A DNA stretch of 64,000 bases from Adineta vaga. Taxonomy: Eukaryota; Rotifera. The stretch's first letter is position 1. Every line of letters starts with the position of its first letter. The translations under genes were made by a program, and so were the position numbers. Of this stretch, positions 44,418 to 53,348 are shown piece by piece. The notes beneath the pieces are model-generated. The model was not told where the DNA came from and searched no databases. It saw only the letters and a program-made list of their open reading frames with translations. Location of the stretch: positions 13,516,001-13,580,000 of the forward strand of contig CP075493.1 in assembly GCA_021613535.1 (NCBI GenBank), written 5' to 3'.

Positions 44418-47110
44418 ATGAAGACATTCATATTCTTAACTATTGTATTACACACTTTTATTTTACAAGTACGAACAAACGAATATATTCAATCACAAAA
44501 ATTATGTAACAGATTAAATTTTCCAACCAAAAATGTACGTCAAGTTTCTATCACTGGTCGTTTAATTGATCGTACAATCTATATAAGTAATGCAAATATT
44601 GAAATTATCTATATATCATCAAATCATCGATCGATATGTTCGACTCTTTATCATTCAAGTTCAAATGGTTATTTTAATCTAACCAATGTCGTAGCACAGT
44701 TCGATGAAGAACTTCTTCTACGAGTAACAGCACCAGGTTATAAAATCTTTCACAAGAAAATTCCTTTACCATTATCGTACGAACGATTGAAAGAGATACA
44801 ACTCAATTGGCAAATTACTTTAACTAAAGATAACAAACATATGAAATCTATTGTTGATACGCTCCTAGCTGAAATGACGTTAGATGAAAAAATTGGTCAA
44901 TTAAATCTTGAAGGCGTGGGTTTTAATGACGATGGTCCAATTATCAGTGATACATTACGAAAGAAAATTCAACGTGGTGAAGTCGGTGCTGTACTCAATA
45001 TTTTTACACCCAAAGCTGTTCGTCAATTACAAGAACTTGCAATAAATAGTAGTCGTCTAAAAGTACCTTTTATCTTTGGTTTCGATGTTATTCATGGACA
45101 TAAAACAATTTTCCCAGTACCCTTAGGTTTAAGTTCAACATGGAATATGTCGTTAATTGAACAAAGTGCACGTATTGCAGCTCGTGAAGCAACAGCTGAT
45201 GCTCTCAATTGGGTATTTTCACCTATGGTAGATATAGCACATGATCCACGTTGGGGCAGAATTATGGAAGGTTCTGGTGAAGATCCGTGGCTAGGTAGTC
45301 TCGTAGCTGCAGCTATGGTACGCGGTTATCAAGGAAATAATTTAAGTGATGTAGATACGGTTTTGGCATGTTTTAAACATTTCGGTTTATATGGCGCAGC
45401 AGAAGCTGGACGTGATTACAATACGGTTGACATGAGTCCTTTACGGATGTATGAATTTTATCTTCCTCCGTATCGTGCAGCTGTCGAAGCTGGTGCCGGT
45501 AGTGTTATGACTTCGTTTAATGAAATTAATGGTGTTCCATCTACAGCTAATCGATGGTTGTTAACTGATCTACTTCGCAATCAATGGAATTTTACTGGAT
45601 TTGTTGTTACTGATGCTACGGCAATTAGTGAATTGATTAATCATGGTTTAGGCAATTTACAAGAAGTAAGTGCACGTGCACTGAATGCTGGTGTTGATTT
45701 GGATATGGGTAGTCAAGGATTTTTAACAACATTAAATCAATCATTCCAAGAAGGAAAAGTAACTGAACAAACAATCGATCAAGCATGCCGTCTTGTTCTA
45801 GAAGCGAAATATAAATTAGGATTACTTGATGATCCATTTCATTATGTTAATGAAACACGAGCACATACAGATATATTTACAAAAGAAAATCGTTTAGCAG
45901 CAAGAGATTTTGCTCGTCGTTCTTTCGTTCTTTTGAAAAATGACAAACAAATATTACCATTAGCCAGATCGAATCTAACTGTGACTCTCGTTGGTCCATT
46001 GGCTGATGATCGTAGAAATTTACTTGGTGCATGGAGTGGAGGTGGTGATTGGAATCAAGCAGTAAGTGTTCTCGAAGGTATAAATCAACTTATGGGAAAT
46101 AACATCCAAGTCTTACATGTCAAGGGAGCAAATCTTCTCGAAGATCCATTAATGCTGAAATTATTAAATGCCTATGGTGGTGATATTATCTTAGATAATC
46201 GAACAGCAACAGAAATGATTGATGAAGCACTTCAAGCTGCACAGAAATCTGATATTATTGTTGCTGTTGTTGGTGAAACACAAGGTATGACAGGTGAAGC
46301 AGCGAGTCGAGCCGATATTGGATTACCTGTTTGTCAACAACGTTTACTTCAAGCATTATTTCAAACAGGTAAACCTGTAGTTATCGTATTAATGAATGGA
46401 CGACCAATGACATTAACATGGGAAGATCAATATGCAACAGCAATTTTAGAAACATGGTTTGCTGGTACAGAAGCTGGAAATGCAATAGCTGAAGTACTTT
46501 TTGGTTATTATAATCCAGCTGGGAAATTAACAGCAACATTTCCACGTTCTGTTGGACAAATTCCACTGTATTACAATAAAAAAAATACAGGAAGGCCATA
46601 TAATTCCAGTGATTTTCTCGACCGATACAAAGTAACAAAATATCGATTAATCGTTTCTAAACAAAATGAAATGTTACTATTCATTTTTAGAGTCGTTATT
46701 TAGATATACCAAATGATCCTTTATATCCATTTGGTTATGGTCTTAGTTATACGACTTTTAGCTTTGGTCCATTGAATGTAGATAAAACTGAACTTCATGG
46801 TGATTCTGATCATCTAAATATTAGTGTTGTTGTAAGTAATACAGGTGCATATGATGGAGAAGAAGTTGTACAACTGTATATTGGAGATCCAGTTGCAAGT
46901 GTAACACGAGCTGTACGAGAATTGAAAAATTTCCAGAAAATATTTCTTCAAGTTCGTGAACGTAAAGAAATTTCGTTTATTGTTACAAACGATGATTTGA
47001 AATTTTTCGATGCCAATCTTAATTATATTTGGGAAGAAGGTGTCTTCAACATTTATATCGGTCCTGATTCAGTAAATACTCAATCGGTTCAAATTAATTG
47101 GTTTAAATAA
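44418..47110 (+). CDS. Secreted GH3 family glycosidase (BglX-like beta-glucosidase/xylosidase)
   Basis: Exons 44418-46631 and 46691-47110 (59-bp intron), 877 residues. A signal peptide (about 20 residues) is followed by a carboxypeptidase-regulatory-like beta domain (about 35-135). The GH3 TIM barrel begins at LLAEMTLDEKIGQLN. Barrel motifs include IFGFDVIHGHKTIFP, MEGSGEDPWLG and ACFKHFGLYGA. The nucleophile Asp in VVTDATAI is at about residue 399. The C-terminal alpha/beta sandwich, PFGYGLSYTTF and an Fn3-like domain complete the usual BglX order. The enzyme should release beta-linked glucose or xylose outside the cell, consistent with a grazer of algae and bacteria. Domain order and motifs are closest to bacterial (Bacteroidetes-type) BglX, suggesting transfer followed by intron gain; this is untested. 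Confidence 0.9.
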
Positions 47111-47843
47111 ATGATTATCAATAAACTTCGAATTTTTTACTTTCATTCAAAGAAAAAAACGAAATAATTTAAGGGAGTCAATATGTTAATTTGTTGTTAC
47201 ATTGATTCGGTGCGTCTTAGATAAAATATGCCAAACGATAAATATTGAAATGAATCGACAAATGATCAGTAAACTAATTAGTTGCATTTCTATTGTCACC
47301 CGATCATAAACCCTTCTTTTCAAACTGAAAAAAATAGAAAATACAAATCACTAATTAGATATATTTGCAAGAAAGACAATCACATTTATTAATGCAGCTA
47401 CTAACTTTCTCGCCGATGCTAGAGGGTGGGTGTGGGTGTGGGTGTGGGTGTGGGTGGGTGTGGCCACGTCAGTAATTCCTATGATATACAATGCAAACAA
47501 TAACTGTATTATTACGTGATGATACCGTTCGTGTTACTCTTCCTTGTTCAGAGGTAGTTGCAGCTGTTATAATGTTGTTTTTCTTCATCTTGATAACGTT
47601 CACAGCTACTAACGTAAGAAGATTAGAACACTAATTCTACAACCTAAAAGATACCACATTATCGCATTATTAAACGATTGTCAGCCGTCATAGTAATGAA
47701 CTCATGTCCCTTTTCGCATCATAGGAGCAACTTGGTGGCAATCATTTTCTTCGAAGCAAAAAATATAAGTTGTCGTTTATGATCATATACAAGATTCATG
47801 CAGACTTTGAGAGGAATTTTTTTATTCTAGTTTAAAACTATAT
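47111..47843. other. Intergenic with telomere-like tract
   Basis: Between convergent genes. Contains the TGTGGG tract at 47422-47463 followed by a less AT-rich patch; no gene is visible. Confidence 0.45.
47422..47463 (+). repeat. Interstitial (TGTGGG)n telomere-like tract
   Basis: About 42 bases consist almost wholly of GGGTGT units (GAGGGTGGG, then four TGTGGG units in tandem, then TGGGTGTGG). TGTGGG is, to my knowledge, the telomeric repeat reported for Adineta. G-rich strand is the plus strand. The tract may also form a G-quadruplex. Confidence 0.75.
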
Positions 47844-48884
47844 TTACGAAATCTTTATTCGTTTCGCGCGATTTCCTCTATTATTAATAACAATCAATTG
47901 ATAACATGAATTGATCATCTGTGTATAAAAATCCGGAATTTGATTATAAAAAGAATCACTATTATTAACTAATACAATATGATAATTATGTCCATAAGAT
48001 ATTCCTTTGAATTCTTCTGTTTTCATCTGTTGATCAATATCCATCCATGCAGCATGAATACATCCATCCGCGATATATTCTCGTAATATTAAATCATCAC
48101 GAATTAATTCATGTAAAAAACGTTGTATCCTTTCAGATCGATAAAACCATTGTAATCGAATAAGAAAGAAATTATTATAAATACAATTTGTTCGCGGTAA
48201 AGTTCGATTGAAAAAAAGCTTTTCAATTGGATATAAACCTTCATTTATATCATTATACCATGATCGATACAAATAATCAAGTTTTTTATGAATCATACAT
48301 TGAAAAAGATCTTCATTTGTTCTATCAATAAAATATGAATCATCATCCATTCGGATTAAATACTCAAAATTATTTTTCACAATCATCGGATGATAAAACA
48401 CATCATAAGACCAAAATCGACACATTAAATGATATCCAGTGTCTTTTCTCTTCAAAAAGTTTTTCGGTAATTGGATATTTCTTTGAAAATGAATTAAAAC
48501 GAATGATATATGTACTGTTCTGTTAGAATTCAATATACAAGATAAAATATATTGACGCATTGATAATGTTAATGATTGTTCATGAAATATTAAGAATGGA
48601 TAGTGAAATTGATTCGTAGTTGAATGAAATAAAACAACAGAATGAATCATATTAATAACACGATACATTGATTCATTTGTACTACGTATCAATGTAACAA
48701 AAACACCTCGAGGATGATTATTCCATTGAATAGGTATCTCTTCATAGTCAGATTGATTGACCAATGTTTTAGATTGAAAATTATTCAATAATTTCGAATA
48801 AAAACTAAGTAAATACATCGAAGAAAGAATAAGAAATATTAGACACGATTTTGATAAATTAATTTTTTGATTTTGAATAATCAT
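47844..48884 (-). CDS. GT15-like (KRE2/MNT1-type) mannosyltransferase
   Basis: Intronless, 346 residues, with a type II topology: a short basic cytoplasmic end, one membrane anchor at about residues 13-31, then a luminal domain. The GT15 pattern is visible. RGVFVTLIRS starts the domain and YPFLIFHEQ lies in the nucleotide-binding half. GYHLMCRFWSYDVFYHP and YLIRMDDDSYF match the family MCRF-S...YxxRxEPD block. FRSERIQ-F--L and DGCIHAAW lie where the family has the RWGDAxxH motif. The DxD-like DDD would bind Mn2+-GDP-mannose. In fungi these Golgi enzymes add alpha-1,2-mannose to glycoproteins. Presence in an animal is unusual and suggests fungal-type acquisition, though divergence is considerable. 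Confidence 0.72.
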   Translation of the reverse strand: MIIQNQKINLSKSCLIFLILSSMYLLSFYSKLLNNFQSKTLVNQSDYEEIPIQWNNHPRGVFVTLIRSTNESMYRVINMIHSVVLFHSTTNQFHYPFLIFHEQSLTLSMRQYILSCILNSNRTVHISFVLIHFQRNIQLPKNFLKRKDTGYHLMCRFWSYDVFYHPMIVKNNFEYLIRMDDDSYFIDRTNEDLFQCMIHKKLDYLYRSWYNDINEGLYPIEKLFFNRTLPRTNCIYNNFFLIRLQWFYRSERIQRFLHELIRDDLILREYIADGCIHAAWMDIDQQMKTEEFKGISYGHNYHIVLVNNSDSFYNQIPDFYTQMINSCYQLIVINNRGNRAKRIKIS

Positions 48885-49423
48885 AGCACCATTTTAAAAC
48901 AAAAAAAATGAAAATGTTCTTTCAATCATCAAACATATTTTCGATCTAGACAATTGTCATTAGTTTGTTCTTGCTTCAATAATTGTACTTTTTTCTTTCT
49001 TGACTTCTCGTCACACATTTTATATAGTACATAAAATAAATGTGTTGGACCAAACTTTCAAATTAATTTCTCCTCTATATGTTGAGAACACGTACGAGAT
49101 ACTTTTTCAAATGAATTTTAGATAATATAAACGTGGTGCTTATCACCGGGTAAAATCATTTCGAGTAAATGCAAATAATTTCTTTTTGGGATAATTGAAC
49201 TTATGTTTTAGCTTGCGGAGATTGGAGACATCATTTGAAGACGATAGTTGTTGATCAGCTGAAAGAGTTCTATAGTCAAGTGAATGTACTCGATGGTATG
49301 ATATGAAGAAAAATCACATTCAGAATACGTTGATTCTGATTCAATGAACTGGTTAGTTAAATACAAGTTATTGAACGTATAAGGTCGTATAAAAACGATT
49401 CTATCACCATAATCGCTTTCATA
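48885..49423. other. Intergenic; one possible orphan exon
   Basis: AT-rich. On the plus strand, 49212-49295 is flanked by an acceptor (TATGTTTTAG) and a donor (G|GTATG). It reads CGDWRHHLKTIVVDQ..., loosely like the GDWxxH segment of cytosolic sulfotransferases. No neighbouring exon was found, so at most it is a remnant. Confidence 0.25.
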
Positions 49424-50060
49424 TCATTGGTGTTCTTCGAGCCAAAATGGAGTTTGAAATGATTGAACTGTTTTATCATCATCATCATCATCGGATAGAA
49501 TAGTCGATTCTATTTCTAAACAAAATACTTGAAGTTTAGGTAAATAATTAACGATAAGATGTTCCCACTGATATCCATCAATATTAAAATCGTGTGCTTT
49601 CAAGGTTAAATGACATAAATTAGGTACGATTTGAAAAAGATTCGACAACACTAACATTGAGTTGTTGAGATCTATATCCAAATATCGAAGACAAGGTGTA
49701 TAGTTAAAAATATTAATAAGATCTGTAAGACTATAATATCTCTTCTTTAAAATTAAATATTGAAGTGATGTCGATATCGTGCGTAGCGAAACAATGGTAT
49801 AAGCATACCAATCCAACGAGATATTAACATAACATAACAATAAATTAACTTCGATAAGTACAAAATATTATTTAAAATCTGACCAATTGATGTATTATTT
49901 GGTCTAAGATCACAATTATCAAGATGTAAATGAATTAGATTCGGAAGATGTTGACACACAAAATCAAAATCTTGTTTTGATATTGATCGAAAATCAAGTC
50001 GAGAGTCTTTTCGAATGAAATCTTTTTCTTTTGAAGAGAGTCTTTGGATTTTAAAATCTA
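49424..50060 (-). pseudogene. Leucine-rich-repeat (F-box/LRR-type) gene fragment with frameshift
   Basis: Reading leftward from about 50060, the frame encodes degenerate leucine-rich repeats (FVCQHLPNLIHLHLDNCDL). It then shifts by one base near 49838 (missing a T in a TT run), and continues with LQYLILKKRY, CLRYLDIDLNNS, LCHLTLKAHDF and a final WLEEHQ. The Asp-rich run before the end reflects a GAT repeat. Upstream of 50060 the frame meets a stop (TAA), and the F-box and start codon typical of rotifer members are missing. It is therefore a 5'-truncated copy. Whether the shift itself is real or an assembly error, the truncation makes it a likely pseudogene. Confidence 0.6.
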
Positions 50061-50147
50061 ATCGAATGTGAATAATACATTCTTATCAGATTGCTCTTGT
50101 TTTATTATGTAGGTAGTCAAAAAATAAAATAAAAAATGTAATAAAAT

Positions 50148-50594
50148 TTATCCTTTAAGAACATCTCTAACTTTCATTAAAGTAATTCCTAATTGATTTC
50201 TTCCACTTCCATCACCGCCATCACCCCAATACGAATCATTTACTGTATGTTCGACTAACGTTCGATCTTCAGTAGATAATAACAAATCTCTCAATTTTTG
50301 GTGTTGTTGAAATTTTGCCAAACATGCTTTAAACATAATTTCATCTTTAACACTTGCCCAATCAGATCGAACGAAAGATTTGTAAGTTCGAACATAATTA
50401 AATGCGTCACGAGGCGTGGGTAATTTCAAAACATTTTGAAAATGTGTTTCATCCGAAATGAATTTTTGTGCTTGAAAATAATGTTCCGTTGTTGGCCAAG
50501 TATGTCCATCTAATTGAATTGGAGCACGATAAAAATTACTAAATTCACCAAACGGCTTATTAGTGTGATAAAAATTAACCGGAATGTTCGTCAT
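50148..50594 (-). CDS. NADAR (YbiA/DUF1768) family N-glycosidase-like protein
   Basis: Intronless, 148 residues, the full length of the family. It reads FGEFSNFYRAPIQLDGHTWPTTEHYFQAQKF, with the usual Glu-His-Tyr core, then KPLTP-type text with RDAF, SDW, KDEIMFKACLAKF, and the closing NDSYWGDGGDGSGRNQLG, where the family WG-G--G-N-LG motif lies. YbiA-type proteins cleave N-glycosidic bonds of riboflavin-pathway intermediates, and related NADAR enzymes remove ADP-ribose from guanine in nucleic acids in toxin-antitoxin or repair settings. No signal peptide, so it is cytosolic or nuclear. Presence in bacteria, fungi, plants and viruses, but patchily in animals, makes transfer possible. The catalytic residues appear intact. 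Confidence 0.88.
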   Translation of the reverse strand: MTNIPVNFYHTNKPFGEFSNFYRAPIQLDGHTWPTTEHYFQAQKFISDETHFQNVLKLPTPRDAFNYVRTYKSFVRSDWASVKDEIMFKACLAKFQQHQKLRDLLLSTEDRTLVEHTVNDSYWGDGGDGSGRNQLGITLMKVRDVLKG

Positions 50595-50953
50595 ACTGTT
50601 TAAAAATTATGTGAATACGTCGATATTCTTTCCTTTCTGCGTCGACACTGAATATATTACATTTTTCTACATTCTTTCTTCACAACACAACCGGAGAGTA
50701 AGATTAACTTCGCTGAAAAAGTCATATTTTCTTTTTCATTCTGTTTATCTAGTGGCGCACGACACGTTTACGAGAAATCAGAGAGAAAACAAGCGGCTGA
50801 TGTCACGAAAGAGAAAAAAACAGTGACAAATAAAGCACGATTGACATATGTGCAAATTTGAACTAACAACGAGGCGTATATAAAAGCATGAGAGAAAGAA
50901 AAAAAAAGACTCGATTGACATTAAGCATTTCTTGATATATTCTACACACGATC
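50595..50953. promoter_or_regulatory. Divergent promoter region
   Basis: Between the leftward NADAR gene and the rightward membrane protein gene. A TATATAAAAG string at 50877-50886 lies about 70 bases before the ATG at 50954 and is the best TATA-box candidate in the window. Confidence 0.5.
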
Positions 50954-51766
50954 ATGGGCATCCTTTCTGGAAAACCAATTGAAAACGCCGCTAATACAAT
51001 ATCTCAAAGAGGAGAGTCATCCGTCACGTATTTTACTGATAGAATGGGAACTATATCTACGGAAATCACAAGTACGGTAACATATGAATCAGGACAATGG
51101 AGACCAGTTGTAACGGTTGCTGCTGAAAATGTTGGTCAAAATTTCATGCGTGGCACTGTTGCATATATTTTTAACAATCGAATCGGCCAGTTTTTGCTTG
51201 GATCCCTAGGATGTTATTTTGCATTGCGAAGTTTCATTTTACTACAATCACTTATCGAATATATTACATATATGTATATGAATGTAATATTGGTCGAAAA
51301 TGACCAGTTCAATTATCTTAAGTATATGAATCGTCATACTTTATTTCTATTTTTCTTTACTGTGGCGATTCTGTTTGCCTCAACAATCCGATCGAATTTG
51401 AATGAAAACATTTTTCTTTTGCAAGTGATCATATTTGATCTGTACTCAATAATCAAAATTATGTACTGTGCAATATACTTTCGTACTTCACTCTATGATT
51501 TATTACTATGGTTAATCGTATTTTGTATTATTCTGATTATTAATATAAAAGATTATCATTCCACTAAAGAACAGAAGCTCTGCTTATGTATATTTAGCTT
51601 GGCCGTTATCGATCTGTTGGCAAATATAATTGTGTTAATAATTCCCTATCTTTTACCAATTGGTACAATTTTGGCGACATATATCTACAAATATTGGATA
51701 TTCACAATAGGCCTTACGTCAGCTTTGGGTATATTATTGGCTCTGATACTGCTCTGTCGGAAATAA
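50954..51766 (+). CDS. Polytopic membrane protein of unknown function
   Basis: Intronless, 270 residues. A polar N-terminal third (residues 1-70, Ser/Thr-rich, no signal peptide) is followed by about six hydrophobic helices: near 75-95, 125-143, 152-172, 180-198, 207-230 and 240-266. There is a KDYHSTKEQK polar loop between helices 4 and 5, and the C-terminus is LCRK. The pattern of paired helices might suggest a tetraspan or 6-TM protein, but no family motif is visible. Coding status is supported by a TATA-like element upstream, by length and by the regular helix spacing. No function can be assigned. Confidence 0.65.
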   Translation: MGILSGKPIENAANTISQRGESSVTYFTDRMGTISTEITSTVTYESGQWRPVVTVAAENVGQNFMRGTVAYIFNNRIGQFLLGSLGCYFALRSFILLQSLIEYITYMYMNVILVENDQFNYLKYMNRHTLFLFFFTVAILFASTIRSNLNENIFLLQVIIFDLYSIIKIMYCAIYFRTSLYDLLLWLIVFCIILIINIKDYHSTKEQKLCLCIFSLAVIDLLANIIVLIIPYLLPIGTILATYIYKYWIFTIGLTSALGILLALILLCRK

Positions 51767-52023
51767 AAACGTGAAAGAAAGTTAATGTACACTCGTCGTG
51801 CAAAGAAGGCCTGGTGAAGACAATGGAAAGGAACATAAAATCTACTTAGAAACAGTTAATTCCTATTTTCATTTCATATACACATTTTGAACTAGCTGCT
51901 CGTTTTCTTGTATGATTTGATTTTAAGAATGAGCATGAATGTATAAAAACAAAGAATACAAATTGAAAGTTATCGTGTTATAATTATTGAGATTAAGAGC
52001 GCGAGTATGATATATGCTTCGAC

Positions 52024-52050
52024 TATATATATATATATATATATATATAT
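52024..52050. repeat. (TA)n microsatellite
   Basis: About 13 uninterrupted TA units. Confidence 0.85.
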
Positions 52051-52232
52051 GAATTCTGCTTGAATATTTCATCATAGTTTATCATTCTTCTCTTTTTCTA
52101 ATCAACTATTCTTGAACTTCTTGTATTATTTACCGAACGCTTTCCTAATAAATATTGCAAATACCAATTTATGAAAAATTTCTCAATGATTTACAGATTT
52201 TATTTATTTATTGAATATTAAATTGTTTATAC

Positions 52233-52315
52233 TTACTATCCAACTTCATCAAGAGTTATTACATATTCATATATTTATAGTAAAAATACATTTTATTTAA
52301 GAAAGAGTGATGTTA
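52233..52315 (-). pseudogene. Remnant of FAD monooxygenase exon 1
   Basis: CTTACT..CCAAC.TCATCAAGAG.TATTACA..TTCAT and TTTAAGAAAGAGTGA.GT match 58303-58385, which spans the exon 1/intron 1 boundary of the monooxygenase gene. The match is interrupted by small changes and lost on both sides. It lies just 3' of the GPCR at 52422, the same order as in the 58-60 kb copy. Confidence 0.65.
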
Positions 52316-52421
52316 AATCTACATCCCGAACCACGTTACCTACACACGTATAATACTCTAGAGAAATGGTTGAACGAATTACCAATTGCATTACAATTTT
52401 AAAAAAAATGTAACTATGCAT

Positions 52422-53348
52422 CTAATCACGTTTACAAAAATAGAACCATCTATTCATTAGTGACTGAGTCGATTTTCGAAATGTTTTCCGGAACATACTG
52501 CTCGAACCATAATTGATATAAAAGGTCATACCAAACTTTGAGTAATAGAGTAAAATGCTCATTTGTTGAATAAAATATTCAATTTGTTGCTGTTCGATAC
52601 TCTTCTTCGCAGAACTCATAATCACATTGTATGAATAAGTAATACCACGTTGCATTCCGATTACAGCAGAAATAGTAGCCTGTACAAATATTAGAATGAG
52701 TAATTGTCTATTTATCCGATGTCGAACTACGGAAATAGGAAAAACGCGATTTTTCGATTGATGTATGTGGATCCATGTCATGATGCCAAAAATAAACATG
52801 CCTCCATCAGGAATAAGAAAAGCAAAAACATTACCATAAACAGTGACAATGATTGTTTCGAGACCAGGTAACGGTGCACATGTTCCATTACGAAGATCAA
52901 ATATGATCAGTTGAAACATCCCAGAAATCAATATAAAAAGCATACTCATGATGAAAACACGCCGAGCAAACCACATCGAACTCAACCGTCGCCAATGAGC
53001 ATGTGGTGATGTCGATACACATCGATCAAATGTTGCTAGTAGAAGACATGTTGAAGCCATTGCTGGTAAACAGACAAGAGAGTAACCACGTATTTTACAA
53101 ATACCACGATTAGTAACATTCAAGTTGTTACCAAAATATTCTGTAGCCAAACGAATGATAATGCCAAAATTACTGAAGAATAAATCAAGTGAAGAAGAAC
53201 AGATTAAATAAAATATGCAAGTTTTTGTTCGAAAGTCTTTTGATAATAATGTGATAAGGTTAAGAATATTTCCAATTATTCCAATAATTAATATAGTAAA
53301 GAAACCGTAGATAATGAGATAACGTGTGATATCTGCTAGTGATATCAT
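52422..53348 (-). CDS. Class A GPCR (duplicated pair, copy 1)
   Basis: Intronless, 308 residues, seven hydrophobic segments. TM1 contains GIIGNILNLITLLSKDFRTK, TM3 ends in FDRCVSTSP (DRC instead of DRY), and ICL2 is HAHWRRLSSMW. An HQSKNR motif marks ICL3 and TM7 ends in FGMTFYINY in place of NPxxY. The gene at 59635 is its recent duplicate: about 105 consecutive residues (late TM2 to ECL2) are identical, with scattered changes elsewhere, notably in ICL3. A decayed third copy is at 58855. All lie on the minus strand. This subfamily is distinct from the receptors at 29562 and 31658. The ligand is unknown, probably a peptide. Confidence 0.87.
   Translation of the reverse strand: MISLADITRYLIIYGFFTILIIGIIGNILNLITLLSKDFRTKTCIFYLICSSSLDLFFSNFGIIIRLATEYFGNNLNVTNRGICKIRGYSLVCLPAMASTCLLLATFDRCVSTSPHAHWRRLSSMWFARRVFIMSMLFILISGMFQLIIFDLRNGTCAPLPGLETIIVTVYGNVFAFLIPDGGMFIFGIMTWIHIHQSKNRVFPISVVRHRINRQLLILIFVQATISAVIGMQRGITYSYNVIMSSAKKSIEQQQIEYFIQQMSILLYYSKFGMTFYINYGSSSMFRKTFRKSTQSLMNRWFYFCKRD

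Larger units (their letters stand above)
51767..52421. other. Intergenic with (TA)n and a monooxygenase remnant
   Basis: Contains a pure TA microsatellite (52024-52050) and the monooxygenase remnant at 52233-52315. The rest is AT-rich without recognisable features. Confidence 0.45.

Noticed and set aside
52024-52050. (TA)n as a possible origin or element end
   Set aside because: Plain microsatellite with no associated gene or inverted repeat.
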